From the NCBI GenBank assembly GCA_018057825.1, contig JAGPCY010000026.1, positions 62,001 through 126,000 of the forward strand: DNA of 64,000 nucleotides. The letters are read 5' to 3'. Numbering within the stretch: position 1 is the first letter of the stretch; each line of letters starts with the position of its first letter. Positions 42,258 to 52,600 of the stretch are shown piece by piece. Origin of the DNA: Kofleriaceae bacterium. Lineage in GTDB: Bacteria; Myxococcota_A; Polyangia; Haliangiales; Haliangiaceae. Made by a program: the position numbers and the translations under genes. The notes beneath the pieces are model-generated. The model made no database searches. It was not told the origin of the DNA and was given only the letters and a program-made list of their open reading frames with translations.

Positions 42258-43324
42258 GGGTGGACCTCGCGGGCTGCGTAGTTGTCAGACATCCAGCGGC
42301 GGAACTCGTCGGAGTCGCGGATCGCGGCCAGCCAGGCCCCGGCCGCCATGTACCAGTCGACGGTGGCGGCCAGGCCGGTCGCGAGATCGTGGCGCGGCCG
42401 CCAGCCCAGCTCGGCGGTCAGGCGCCGACAGTCGAGGTCGTAGCGGCGATCGTGGCCCGGGCGATCGGCGACGTGGGTGATGAGGGCCCGGCGCGGCGCC
42501 CCGCTGGGGAGCCGGGCGTCGAGCAGGTCGCACAGCGCGCCGACCAGCGCCAGGTTGGTCGGCTGGTTGCCGCCGCCGACGTGGTAGGTCGCGCCGACCG
42601 CGCCGCGCTCGAGGATCGCGACGATCGCCGCGCAGTGATCCTCGACGTGGAGCCAGTCGCGGATCTGCAGGCCGTCGCCGTAGACCGGCAGCGGTCGGCC
42701 GAGCACCGCGTTCACGATCATGAGCGGCACCAGCTTCTCGGGGAACTGGTACGGCCCGTAGTTGTTCGAGCAAGACGACAGCGTGATCGGCAGGCGGTAC
42801 GTCGTGGCGTAGGCCCGCACCAGGTGATCGGCGGCGGCCTTCGACGCGGCGTAGGGCGAGCGCGGCGCGTAGGCCGCGCCCTCGACCACCGCCGGATCGT
42901 CGGGGGCGAGGGCGCCGTAGACCTCGTCGGTCGACACCTGATGGAAGCGCACGGTGTCCGGATCGCGGTCGCGCCAGGCCGCGCGCGCGGCCTCGAGCAG
43001 GGTGAAGGTGCCGACCACGTTGGTGTGGACGAAGGCGCCCGGGCCGAGGATCGAGCGATCGACGTGGGACTCGGCGGCGAAGTGGACGATCGTGTCGATC
43101 GCGTGGTCGGCCAACACCCGATCGACCGCGGCGCGATCGCAGACGTCGCCGTGGACGAACGTGTGGCGCTCGGGGTCGGGCAGGTCGCGCAGGTTCTCGC
43201 GGCTGCCGGCGTAGGTCAGGGCGTCGAGCGTCACCACCGCGACCTCGGCCCGCGTCGCCAGCAGGTGGCGGACGAAGTTCGAGCCGATGAACCCGGCGCC
43301 GCCGGTGACGAGGACGCGCAGCAT
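42254..43324 (-). CDS. rmlB: dTDP-glucose 4,6-dehydratase
   Basis: The 356-residue extended SDR has [17 protein letters not shown] for NAD binding, [12 protein letters not shown], the family-specific [11 protein letters not shown] (catalytic Asp-Glu after the Thr-type residue), [15 protein letters not shown] (YxxxK) and [18 protein letters not shown]. It dehydrates dTDP-glucose to dTDP-4-keto-6-deoxyglucose. ATG at 43324 begins directly at LRVLVTGG; an upstream in-frame GTG would add an unlikely leader. It is transcribed with rmlA and diverges from a membrane glycosyltransferase gene across 63 bases. Confidence 0.96.
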   Translation of the reverse strand: MLRVLVTGGAGFIGSNFVRHLLATRAEVAVVTLDALTYAGSRENLRDLPDPERHTFVHGDVCDRAAVDRVLADHAIDTIVHFAAESHVDRSILGPGAFVHTNVVGTFTLLEAARAAWRDRDPDTVRFHQVSTDEVYGALAPDDPAVVEGAAYAPRSPYAASKAAADHLVRAYATTYRLPITLSSCSNNYGPYQFPEKLVPLMIVNAVLGRPLPVYGDGLQIRDWLHVEDHCAAIVAILERGAVGATYHVGGGNQPTNLALVGALCDLLDARLPSGAPRRALITHVADRPGHDRRYDLDCRRLTAELGWRPRHDLATGLAATVDWYMAAGAWLAAIRDSDEFRRWMSDNYAAREVHP

Positions 43325-43387
43325 GGATCGGCAATTCACCACGGCCCCCGGCTCGGCTCAAGCGCTCGGCCGGTGTACCGTGCGCCC

Positions 43388-44821
43388 GTGCCGTCGCGAG
43401 CGACCACCGCGCTGGCGATCGCCCTGGCGATCGCGGTCGGGCTGGCTGCCCGGCTCCACGCCTGGACCGGCCTCATCGCCTCCGACGACCTGACCCACGC
43501 CTGGGCCGCGACCCACCTGTGGAGCCAGCCGATCGAGCCCGACATGCCGGGCAGCGTCTACACGGTCAACGCCCGCCGGGTCGGGGTCAACCTGCCGCTG
43601 GCGGCGGCGGCGGCGGTGACCGGCGGCAGCGAGACCGGGTTCGCGGTGGCCACGCTCGTCGAATCGCTGGCGGCGATCGCGGCGCTGGCGCTGTGGGCCG
43701 GGGCCCTGGCCGGGCGTCGGGCTGCGGTGATCGCCGCCTGGCTGGCCGCGCTGTCGCCGATCGACGCGTGGATGGCGACGGTCTGGCTGCAAGACGCGCT
43801 GTGGACGCTCGGGCTGGCGCTGGCGATGGCGGCGGCGGCCTGGGGTGCGCGCACCGGGGCCCGACGGTGGTGGCTCGTCGCCGGCTTCGTCTTCGGCTAC
43901 CTGCAGTACGTCAAGGAGAGCGCGGCGATCCTGCTGGTGGTGCTGATCGGCCTAGGTGCGTGGCGGAGCTGGCGCGCCCGCGCGCTCGATCGCGGCGCGA
44001 TCGCGCTGGTGCTCGGCGCCGCGATCGCCCACGGGCTGGCCGCCCTCTACTGGTGGATCGCGATGGACGATCCGACCTACTACGTGCGGGCCTGGCTCGA
44101 GCGCCAGACCAGCCTCGAGGCCGCACCGGCGGCGCGGCCGTTCCCGCACAACCTGGTGCGCCTGGGCCTGTACGTCGGCTACCACGGCGCCCTCGGGCTC
44201 GGCCTGCCGATCGCCGGCTACTTCGCGGTCCGCTGGCTGCGCCGCGGCGACGCCCCGGCCCGGGTCCGCGTCGACGTCGCGGCGATCGCGATCGTGCAGG
44301 TGCTGCTCCTGGTCCACGTGCTGCGCTGGGGCGCGTGGACCCAGCGCTACCTGATGCAGGTGACGCCGCTGCTCATCGCGGTCGGCGCCGCCGGCCTGGC
44401 CGCCGCCTGGCCGGGCGCGCGGGCCCGGACGCGCGACCTGCGCGTCGCCGCGATCGTCGCCGCCGCCGGCCTCGGCCTGGCGCTCGGCCAGCCCCAGCAC
44501 GGGCCCCACCGCGCCGCGGTCCTGCGCCAGGGGCTGGCGGCGATCGCCGCCGCCGCGCCCGCCGACGCCCCGGTCTACGTCGTCCTCGGGCCGCGCCCGG
44601 CCCACTACGCCGATCGCGCGTTCCGCCTGCTCGACCGCGCCGGCGCCGCGCGCTACCGCACGACCGACGCGCCGGCGGCGATCGACCGCGGGTTCCTGGT
44701 GTGGACCCACCTCGAGCGCCACCCGACCCGACCGACAGCGCCCCCGGGGCGGCGCGTGTTCGCGGCCACGACCGGCGGCGGGCTACAGTGGATCGAGGTA
44801 TACGCGGTGGGCCTGCCATGA
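43388..44821 (+). CDS. Polytopic GT-C/ArnT-like glycosyltransferase
   Basis: The 477-residue membrane protein has about ten hydrophobic spans in its first 350 residues. A first periplasmic loop is acidic (SDDLTHAWAATHLW), the Asp-containing loop expected to bind the catalytic metal in GT-C enzymes. DDPTYYVRAWLERQ follows another span, and a soluble C-terminal part (PVYVVLGPRPAHYADRAFRLLDR) closes the protein. Such enzymes transfer sugars from polyprenyl-phosphate carriers outside the cytoplasmic membrane. The GT2 enzyme upstream could make that carrier. The start is GTG at 43388, with no strong ribosome site seen. Confidence 0.8.
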   Translation: MPSRATTALAIALAIAVGLAARLHAWTGLIASDDLTHAWAATHLWSQPIEPDMPGSVYTVNARRVGVNLPLAAAAAVTGGSETGFAVATLVESLAAIAALALWAGALAGRRAAVIAAWLAALSPIDAWMATVWLQDALWTLGLALAMAAAAWGARTGARRWWLVAGFVFGYLQYVKESAAILLVVLIGLGAWRSWRARALDRGAIALVLGAAIAHGLAALYWWIAMDDPTYYVRAWLERQTSLEAAPAARPFPHNLVRLGLYVGYHGALGLGLPIAGYFAVRWLRRGDAPARVRVDVAAIAIVQVLLLVHVLRWGAWTQRYLMQVTPLLIAVGAAGLAAAWPGARARTRDLRVAAIVAAAGLGLALGQPQHGPHRAAVLRQGLAAIAAAAPADAPVYVVLGPRPAHYADRAFRLLDRAGAARYRTTDAPAAIDRGFLVWTHLERHPTRPTAPPGRRVFAATTGGGLQWIEVYAVGLP

Positions 44822-44834
44822 CCCGGCGTTCACC

Positions 44835-45470
44835 ATGACCCAGCGAACGACCGGGCTCCGCGCCGCGCTGTCCCACGCCGCGGTCTACCAGGGGCTCCAG
44901 GACCTCCTCGGCGGCCGACGGTTCCAGCATCGCCTGGTCGCCGAGTTCGTGCGCCCGCCGCCGGGCAGTCGGCTCCTCGACATCGGCTGCGGCACCGCCG
45001 CGCTCCTCGAGCATCTGCCGGCCGACGTCGCCTACCACGGCTTCGATCTCAGCGATCGCTACGTCGCCGCGGCCCGCCGCCGTTGGGGCGACCGGGGCCA
45101 GTTCTGGCAGGCCGACGTCGCCGACGCGCCGCGCCTGACCGGCGGCCGGTTCGCCCGCGCCACCGCGATCGGCGTGCTGCATCACCTCGACGACGCCGGC
45201 GCCCGCGCGCTGATCCGGCTGGCGGCGGCGGCGCTCGACGACGACGGCGCGCTGGTGACCTACGATCCGGCCTACACCGCCGCGACCTCGCGGCTGGCGC
45301 GCCTGGTGATCGATCGCGATCGCGGCCGGTTCGTCCGAGAGCCGGACCGCTACGTCGCGCTGGTCGAGGCCGGGTTCGAGCGCGTCCTTGTCGCGCCGCT
45401 GGTCGGCCACCTGCGCATCCCGTACACCGCGTGCGTGCTGATCGCGACCCGACCGCGCCGCGCGCCGTGA
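44835..45470 (+). CDS. Class I SAM-dependent methyltransferase
   Basis: This is a 211-residue soluble protein. SAM motif I is RLLDIGCGTAALLEHL (about 47-62), then YHGFDLSDRYVAAARRRWG, with the post-motif phrase FARATAIGVLHHLDDAGARALIRLAAAAL. The fold is complete and the start ATG 44835 is 13 bases after the membrane glycosyltransferase stop. The substrate could be a sugar or lipid-linked glycan of the neighbouring cluster. That is a guess from position; methyltransferases of this class have very diverse substrates. Confidence 0.88.
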   Translation: MTQRTTGLRAALSHAAVYQGLQDLLGGRRFQHRLVAEFVRPPPGSRLLDIGCGTAALLEHLPADVAYHGFDLSDRYVAAARRRWGDRGQFWQADVADAPRLTGGRFARATAIGVLHHLDDAGARALIRLAAAALDDDGALVTYDPAYTAATSRLARLVIDRDRGRFVREPDRYVALVEAGFERVLVAPLVGHLRIPYTACVLIATRPRRAP

Positions 45471-45474
45471 GCCG

Positions 45475-46737
45475 TCAGCCGACCCCGAGCCAGCCGGCGT
45501 AGCCGCTCCAGCGGGCGAAGGCCAGGAGCGCGAAGGCCACCACCAGGCTGACCGCGGTCAGGGCCGCGCCGTAGCGGGCGAAACGCCAGAACCCGATCGC
45601 GCCCCGCGGGCCGGCCGCCTCGAGGACGATCACGTTGGCGGCCGAGCCGAGTAGCGTCAGGTTGCCGGCCAGCGTCGAGGCCACCGCCAGCATGACGTAG
45701 CCCCAGCTCGGCGACGGCATCGCCGGCACCCAGTCGACCGCGATCACCACCAGCGGCACGTTCGACACCAGGTTCGAGCCGACCGTGACCAGGCCGACAA
45801 AGGCGGCGTCGCCGGCCAGATCGCCGCGGCCGATCGCCGGGGCCAGGGCCGCGAAGGCCCGCTCGACCAGGCCGGTGGCGCGCAGGCCCTCGACGACGAC
45901 GAACAGCCCGGCGAAGAACACCAGGATCGACCAGTCGACCTTGGCGAGGATCGGCTTGGGCGGCACCCGGGCCACCACGATCAGCGCGGCGGCGGCGGCC
46001 ATCGCCGCCCCGGCCAGGGCGTAGCCGGCCAGGCCCAGGGCGACGAACAGCGCCAGCGCCAGGAGGGCCTTGGTCGCGAGCACCCGCTCGAAGGGCGGCT
46101 TGGGCGGCGCGCGCTCGGCCAGGGGCCCGCGCGGGAGCTGACGGCGGAACAGCCAGGTCAAGGCCGCGGCGTTGGCGGCCAGGTGCGCGACGCCGATCGG
46201 CAACATCAGCGCGAGGTAGGCGGCGAATCCAGGCTCGCCGTGGGCGGCCCGTCCGACGATCATGTTCTGCGGATTGCCGCTCCACGCGACCACGCCGCCG
46301 AGGTTGGCGGCCGAGGCCAGGGCCAGGAGGTACGGCAAGACCGGCAGGCGAGCCTCGATCGCCACCGCCACGGTCAGCGGCGTGAGCAAGAGGCACACGG
46401 TGTCGTTGAGCAGGAGCGCCGACAGCCCGCCGGCGACGAACGTCAGGCCCCACAGGAGCGACCGCGCCGAGGTCGCCCGGGTCAAGACGACGTAGGCGGT
46501 GTAGCGAAAGAACCGCGCGTCCTCGAGGTACGCGGCGATGATCAACATGCCGAGGAGCAGGACCACGACCGGCAGATCGATCGCCGCCAGGGCGCGCTCG
46601 AAGCCGAGCCCACCGACCACCACCATCGCGACCGCGCCGACCAGGGCCCCGGTCGGCCGATCGAGGCCGAGGACCTCGAGCTGGCGGCTGGCGATGACGA
46701 GGTAGGTGGCGACGAACACCACGAGCGCCGCGGTCAT
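45475..46737 (-). CDS. SLC13/ArsB-type anion transporter
   Basis: The 420-residue protein has about 11 hydrophobic spans. It resembles the ion-transporter superfamily that includes SLC13, ArsB and NhaD-type carriers: LLLNDTVCLLLTPLTVAVAIE and LLGSAANVIVLEAAG, with the repeated Ser-Asn-Pro/Asn turn motifs ANLGGVVAWSGNPQNMIVG and VTVGSNLVSNVPLVVIA. The two inverted halves expected of this fold are visible. The substrate (arsenite, dicarboxylate, sulfate or Na+/H+) cannot be assigned. ATG at 46737 overlaps the stop of the metallophosphoesterase gene, so the two are coupled. A phosphate or sulfate-like product released outside might be its cargo. Confidence 0.85.
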   Translation of the reverse strand: MTAALVVFVATYLVIASRQLEVLGLDRPTGALVGAVAMVVVGGLGFERALAAIDLPVVVLLLGMLIIAAYLEDARFFRYTAYVVLTRATSARSLLWGLTFVAGGLSALLLNDTVCLLLTPLTVAVAIEARLPVLPYLLALASAANLGGVVAWSGNPQNMIVGRAAHGEPGFAAYLALMLPIGVAHLAANAAALTWLFRRQLPRGPLAERAPPKPPFERVLATKALLALALFVALGLAGYALAGAAMAAAAALIVVARVPPKPILAKVDWSILVFFAGLFVVVEGLRATGLVERAFAALAPAIGRGDLAGDAAFVGLVTVGSNLVSNVPLVVIAVDWVPAMPSPSWGYVMLAVASTLAGNLTLLGSAANVIVLEAAGPRGAIGFWRFARYGAALTAVSLVVAFALLAFARWSGYAGWLGVG

Positions 46738-47726
46738 GGCGACCACGGCAAGGCGAAGCGATCGTCGGCGCGCGGCGACGGCCGATCGAGCCACGGCGAG
46801 TAGGTCTCGACCTCGATGCGATCGCCGAAGAAGCGAAAGATCCGCAGGTCGCCGGCGCCGCCGTCGGCCTCGCCCTGGTAGTCCTGCAAGACCTCGTGGA
46901 CCGGGTGGCCGGTGCGGGTGCGCGAGGTCGCGCGGCCGATGCCGTCGACCGCGACGTGGCCCGACAAGACCAGATCGACGTGATCGCGATCGGCCAGCAC
47001 GGTCTGCCACAGCTCCTCGCCATCGGTGACGACCGGCCAGGCCGTGCCGACGTAGCCGTGGGGGTTAAAGGCCTGGGCCGGGCCGTGACGGCGCCAGTCG
47101 TAGCGCCGATCGTCGTTGTACAGATACGCGTGGGTCACGACGATGACGTGGTCGGCCGGCTCGCGATCGAGCACCTGGTTGGCCCAGTCGAGGACCTCGG
47201 GGCGCGGGCCCCACTCCAGGCCGAGCACCAGCCAGCGCTGGCCGTTCACGTCGAGGAGCTGGTAGTGGTTGTCCGTCCGATCGGCCTCGAACAGCCCGCC
47301 GAAGCTCGGGCGCGCCATGAGCGCCGCGACCGGCCAGGCCCCGGTGAGGCCACCGGCCCGCGGTCGGGTCACGTCGTAGTCGTGGTTGCCGGGCACCACG
47401 ACCAGCGGCGCGACCGCCTCGATCTCGGCGAACCCGGCGGCCGCGCGCGCCCACTCGGTGGGCGTACTCCACTCGGTGACGTCGCCGACGTGGACCACCA
47501 GGCGGATCCCCTGGGCCTCGGCCTGCTCGGCGATCCACTGGGTCTGGGCCTCCCAGATCGCGGGGTAGCGGTCGAGGTAGACCTGGGTGTCGGGCAAGAC
47601 CACCATGGCCCACGGCGGGTACGGCGGGGTCGCCCCGTCGACGCCGGCGTCCGCGGTGGCGCCCGACGACGGATCGTCGCAGGCGACGGCGAAGAGCGCG
47701 ATCAGGGCGAGGCGACGAGCGGACAT
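46734..47726 (-). CDS. Metallophosphoesterase lipoprotein
   Basis: The 330-residue exported protein has a short lipoprotein signal (AVAC, Cys at residue 16) and a linker with Asp. The calcineurin-like phosphoesterase core shows all metal motifs: VVLPDTQVY (first Asp), VVHVGDVTEW (GD), VVPGNHDYD (GNHD), VVTHAYLY (His) and LVLSGHVAVDG (GH). It probably hydrolyses a phosphoester in the periplasm or at the cell surface; the target is unknown. It is stop-start coupled to an anion transporter, consistent with hydrolysis followed by uptake. It diverges from a Ser/Thr kinase gene across only 44 bases. Confidence 0.92.
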   Translation of the reverse strand: MSARRLALIALFAVACDDPSSGATADAGVDGATPPYPPWAMVVLPDTQVYLDRYPAIWEAQTQWIAEQAEAQGIRLVVHVGDVTEWSTPTEWARAAAGFAEIEAVAPLVVVPGNHDYDVTRPRAGGLTGAWPVAALMARPSFGGLFEADRTDNHYQLLDVNGQRWLVLGLEWGPRPEVLDWANQVLDREPADHVIVVTHAYLYNDDRRYDWRRHGPAQAFNPHGYVGTAWPVVTDGEELWQTVLADRDHVDLVLSGHVAVDGIGRATSRTRTGHPVHEVLQDYQGEADGGAGDLRIFRFFGDRIEVETYSPWLDRPSPRADDRFALPWSP

Positions 47727-47770
47727 CGCGTCGACAGCGTAGCGCGACCGCCCCGGGGCGCCGTAAGCTC

Positions 47771-49312
47771 GTGGCCGTGGATCTGATCGGCCAGACCGTC
47801 GGCAGCTACCGGGCGGTGAAGAAGCTGGGCGCCGGCGGCATGGGCACGGTCTACCTGTGTGAGCACACGCTCATCGACCGCAAGGTCGCGGTCAAGGTGC
47901 TGCACGACGAGTACGCCCTCGACGACGAGCAGGTCGGGCGGTTCTTCCAGGAGGCGCGGGCCGCCGCCGAGATCGGCCACCCCAACATCATCGTGATCAT
48001 CGACGCCGGCTACATGCCGACGCCGGCCGGACCGCGACCGTTCATGATGATGGAAGCCCTGTCGGGGCAGAGCCTCGACAAGCGCCTGGCCACCGGCGGG
48101 CTCTCCCTCGAGGACATCCGCCATATCCTCGGGCAATGCGCGTCAGCGCTGAGCGCCAGCCACGGCAAAGGCATCATCCACCGCGATCTCAAGCCGGCCA
48201 ACATCTACCTGTGCGATCACGGCTTCGATCCGATGTTCGTGAAGATCCTCGACTTCGGGATCGCCAAGCTGACCACGCCCGATCACAGCGCCCGCCGGAC
48301 CCAGTTCGGCATCGTCCTCGGCACGCCGCACTTCATGAGCCCCGAGCAATGCGAGGGCAAGGGCGCGATCGACCACCGCTCGGACATCTACTCGCTGGGC
48401 GTCGTGCTGTATCAGATGTTGACCGGCACGGTGCCGTTCGACGGCACGGTCACCGAGATCCTCCTGGCCCACATGAACCAGCGGCCGCCGCCGCCGTCGA
48501 CGCGCAACCCCAGCGTGCCGCCGGCCTGGGAGGCGCTGTGCCTGCGCATGCTCGAGCCCAACAAGGCCGATCGACCGCAGTCGATGCAGGAGGTCGGCGA
48601 CGCCCTGGCCGACCTCGAGGGCCACGCCGCGATCTACGCCGCGGCCCAGGCGGCGCGCGCCACCTCCGGCCACTCTGGCCACACCTTGATCGCGACCGCG
48701 GCTCCCGACGGGGTCGTGCCCGACGTCGACGCGGGCTCACGACCGACCATGCGCGCCGATCTGCGCGACCTGCTCGCCAACGCGCCGCCGACCCCGGGGC
48801 ACGGCACGCCGATCGTTCCGACGCCGGCCGGCGGCGTGCCGGTCCTCACGCCTAGCCACGTCGTGCCGATCGCGACTCCCGGCCACGGCATCCCGATCCC
48901 GATGCCGTTCCCGATGCCCACCCCGGGCCACGGCACCGCGATCCCGATGCCGACCCCGGGCCACGGCACCGCGATCCCGATGCCGACCCCGGGCAGCGGC
49001 GTGCCGGTCGCGCCGATGGTCACGCACCCGTCGGGCCCGATCGCGGTCGACGCCATCGCGGCGCACTGCGGCGCGCTGGTGATGGAGCACCGCTTCGACG
49101 TGTTCCCGGACTTCCTCTTGCGCCAGGCGTCAGGCGAGTGGCTCGACGTGGCCGCGGTGTGCCACGCGGTCGGGGTCGCGCCGCCGCCGCCCGGCGCCGA
49201 CGTGCGAGTCGCGTGGCTCGAGCACCCGCGTCGCGATCCGCGCCTGGCCTCGATCGTGTTCTTCTGTCCAGCGACCTTGTGGTCGGCGGTCTTGATCCAC
49301 CGACGGCCGTGA
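47771..49312 (+). CDS. Ser/Thr protein kinase with Pro-Gly repeat linker
   Basis: The 513-residue cytosolic kinase has a complete PknB-like domain at 10-285: GAGGMGTVYLCEH (Gly loop), VAVKVL (Lys), IIHRDLKPANI (catalytic), KILDFGIAKL (DFG) and GTPHFMSPEQ. No transmembrane helix follows. Residues about 345-415 are an imperfect repeat of TPGHGTxIPMP units, a low-complexity extension, and a small C-terminal domain (CGALVMEHRFDVFPDFLLRQASGEWLDVAAVCHAVGV) looks folded. Start codons GTG 47771 and GTG 47777 are both possible. The partner substrate is unknown. Confidence 0.94.
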   Translation: MAVDLIGQTVGSYRAVKKLGAGGMGTVYLCEHTLIDRKVAVKVLHDEYALDDEQVGRFFQEARAAAEIGHPNIIVIIDAGYMPTPAGPRPFMMMEALSGQSLDKRLATGGLSLEDIRHILGQCASALSASHGKGIIHRDLKPANIYLCDHGFDPMFVKILDFGIAKLTTPDHSARRTQFGIVLGTPHFMSPEQCEGKGAIDHRSDIYSLGVVLYQMLTGTVPFDGTVTEILLAHMNQRPPPPSTRNPSVPPAWEALCLRMLEPNKADRPQSMQEVGDALADLEGHAAIYAAAQAARATSGHSGHTLIATAAPDGVVPDVDAGSRPTMRADLRDLLANAPPTPGHGTPIVPTPAGGVPVLTPSHVVPIATPGHGIPIPMPFPMPTPGHGTAIPMPTPGHGTAIPMPTPGSGVPVAPMVTHPSGPIAVDAIAAHCGALVMEHRFDVFPDFLLRQASGEWLDVAAVCHAVGVAPPPPGADVRVAWLEHPRRDPRLASIVFFCPATLWSAVLIHRRP

Positions 49313-49623
49313 GCCGAGAGCTGTGGAGGGTCTTTCGCAAAGACCCTCCCCCACAAGACGTGGGGCCCCCACCCGAAACGCGAGAGCGCGCATGTCGTCT
49401 CGTGGGCGCACCAGCCCGCCGGCGAGGTCGCGAGCCTGAGAGAAAGCTCTGAGAGGGTCGCTATCTAGAGAGGGGCTTTCGCAACGACCCTCCCCCACTA
49501 GACGTATGGCGAGTCGGCGTCTGAGCACGCGCGCGGGTGAGGGGCGCTCGGTGTTCGAGCTGGCGATGAGTAGCGGCCCGGCCCGCTTGCGCCGCGATGC
49601 GTCGAGCGGGCACGCTTTCAGCG
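49313..49623 (+). other. 311-base gap with duplicated hairpin elements
   Basis: It separates the kinase gene from the transglutaminase locus. GGAGGGTCTTT and AAAGACCCTCC (49325-49349) form a perfect 11-bp stem around CGC, 13 bases after the kinase stop. A 29-base stretch from 49333 recurs at 49477-49505 with two differences, and the second copy sits in its own inverted repeat, GAGGGTCG (49453-49460) with CGACCCTC (49485-49492). There is no T run, so this is not a typical intrinsic terminator. No gene was seen. Confidence 0.75.
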
Positions 49624-52600
49624 ATGCGCCTGCGGGTCCGCCACCACAGCCGGTACGAGTACCCGACCCCGGCGGCCCTCGGGCCCCACGTGATCCGGCT
49701 GCGGCCGTGCGATCACGGCCGCGCCGCGATCGAGACCTACCGCCTCGAGGTCGCCGGCGAGCATCAGCTCCACTGGCAGCGCGATCCCCACGGCAACCAC
49801 CTCGCGCGGCTGACCTTCCGCGCCGGCCAGCGGATCCCCGCCCTCGATCTCACCGTCGAGTTGGTCCTCGATCTGCGGGCGGTGAACCCGTTCGACTTCC
49901 TGGTCGATCCGCGGTGTCGGACCGCGCCGTTCGCGTACCCCGATGGCCTGGCCGGCGAGCTCGCGCCGTTCCTCGATCGCGCCGACCCCGCCTATGCGCT
50001 CGGGCCCGAGGCCTCCGCCTTCCTGAGCGCGCTGCCGACCGACGGCGACGTCGTGGACATGGTGGTCGCGGTGACCCAGGCGATCGCCGGCCGCTTGCGC
50101 TACGTCGTGCGCGAGGAGCCCGGGGTGTGGACGCCCGAGGAGACCGTGGTCGCCGGCCGGGCGAGCTGCCGCGACTCGGCGGTGCTCCTGGTCGCCGCCC
50201 TGCGCGCCCGCGGCCTGGCGGCGCGCTTCGTGTCGGGCTACCTGGTCCAGGTCGCCGACGAGGGCATGCTGCCGGATCTGCCGCGCGGCCTCGATCGCGA
50301 CGTCGTCGATCTCCACGCCTGGGCCGAGGTCTTCCTGCCCGGCGCCGGATGGATCGGCCTCGACGCCACCTCGGGGCTCCTGGCCGGCGAGGGCCACCTG
50401 CCGCTGGCCGCGACCGCGTCGCCGCAGGCCGCCGCCGCGATCGACGGCACCGCCGATCAGCGCGCGGCCCACGTCCAGTTCGCCACCTCGATCGAGCGCC
50501 TCGGCCACGAGCCGCGCCCGACCGCGCCCTACCCCGAGGCGGTGTGGAGCGAGCTCTTGGCCGCGGCCGATCGCGCCGACGACGCCCTGGCCGCGGCCGG
50601 CCTGACGGTCACGAGCGGCGGCGAGCCGACCTTCACCTCGCGCGAGGCGCCCGAGCTACCGGAGTGGAACGCCGCCGCCCTCGGCCCGACCAAGTGGCGA
50701 CAGGGTCGGCGCCTGGCCGATGAGCTGGCCGCCCGCTTGGCGCCCGGCGCGGTCATCCTCCACCGCCTCGGCAAGCAATATCCCGACGAGCCGCTGCCGC
50801 GCTGGTCCCTCGACGTGTGCGGCCGGCGCGACGGCGCGACGTTGTGGCCGACGCGCTCCCTCACCGTCGACGCGACGCCCGACGGCGCGGCCCGCCTGGC
50901 CGGCGCGCTGGTCGACGCCCTCGAGCTGTCGACCGCGGCCCAGCCGGTCTACGACGACCCGTGGCCGCTCCTGGCCGGCGAGGCCGCGCTTCCGCCCGAT
51001 CGTCCACCGCCGGCGGCGGCCGACACCGGCGCGGACCTGGCCGACGCCGCCGCCCGCCGACGCTTGGCCCGGGCCCTCGATCGCGGCGCCGGCGCGCCGG
51101 CCGGCTACGTCGTGCCGCTGGCTCGCCGGCCTGACGGCGCGGGATGGGCGACCGAGCGCTGGCAGGCGCGCCGCGAGCACCTGTTCCTCGTGCCGGGCGA
51201 TGCCCCGGCGGGCCTGCGCTTGCCGCTCGCCAGCCTCGGGCCGGGCGCGCCGGCGCCGACGCCGCCGGGCGCGACCGAGCTCGATCCTCGCACGCTGCCC
51301 GAGGAGCCGCGCCCTGATCGCGCCGGCCCCGACGACGACCCCGCGCGGGCCGCCCGGGCCCAGCTCCGCATCGACGCCTCCGACGCCAGCCGGGCCCGCC
51401 TGGGCGTCGTCGGCCCGCCGCCGGTCGCCACGCTGTCCGGAATCCGGACGGCCCTGGTGATCGAGCCGCGGGCCGGCGCGCTGTGGGTGTTCTTGCCGCC
51501 GGTCGCCACCCTCGCCGACTGGCTGGCCCTGGTCGCCGCCGTCGATCGCGCCCGCGCCGCCACCGGCCTGGCCGTCGAGCTCGAGGGCTATCCGCCGCCG
51601 AGCGATCCCGCGCTGGCCCGGTTCGCGGTCACCCCCGACCCCGGCGTCCTCGAGGTCAACCTGCCGCCGGCGGCGCGCGGCCGGGCCCACGCCGAGCTGC
51701 TCGGCGCGACGTTCGACGCCGCCCTGGTCGCCGGGCTCACCGCCGAGAAGTACCTGCTCGACGGCCGGCTGACCGGCTCGGGCGGCGGCCACCACGTCAC
51801 GATCGGCGGCCCCGAGCCCGCGGCGTCGCCGTGGCTGGTCCGCCCCGACCTCCTGGCCTCGCTGGTCGCCTGCTGCCAGGTCCACCCTAGCCTGTCGTAC
51901 CTGTTCACCGGCCTGTTCGTCGGGCCGACCTCCCAGGCCCCACGCGCCGACGAGACCCGGACCGACGTCCACGGCGATCTCGAGCTGGCCCTGGCCCGCC
52001 TGCACGCCGGCCCGACCCCGCCGTGGCTGGTCGACGCGCTCTTGCGCCACTACCTGTGCGACGTCGCCGGCTCGACTCACCGCGCGGAGCTGTCGATCGA
52101 CAAGCTGTGCGACCCCGGGACGCCGTTCGGTCGCCAGGGGCTGGTCGAGCTGCGCGCCTTCGAGATGCCACCGCACCCGCGCCTGGCCGCAGCCCAGGTG
52201 ATCCTGGTCCGCGCGCTGGTCGCCGCCTTCGCCCGCGCGCCGTTCCCGCCGCGCCTGGTGCGTTGGCAGGCCGCGCTCCACGATCGCTTCCTCTTGCCGT
52301 ACTACCTGGCGGCCGATCTCGACGACCTCCTGGCGGCGCTGGCCGAGCGCGGCGTCGCGCTGCCGGCCGCGGCCTACGCGCCGTTCGTCGAGCTGCGCTG
52401 CCCGCGCGTCGGCAGCTTCTCCGCCGGCGAGGTCACCGTCGAGCTGCGCAACGCCCTCGAGCCGTGGCCGGTGCTGGGCGCCGAGGTCACGGCCACCGGG
52501 ACCGCGCGCTACGTCGATAGCTCCCTCGAGCGCGTCGAGGTCCGCACCCACGGCCTGGCGCCCGAGCGCCACGCGGTCACCGTCAACGGCATCGAGCTCC

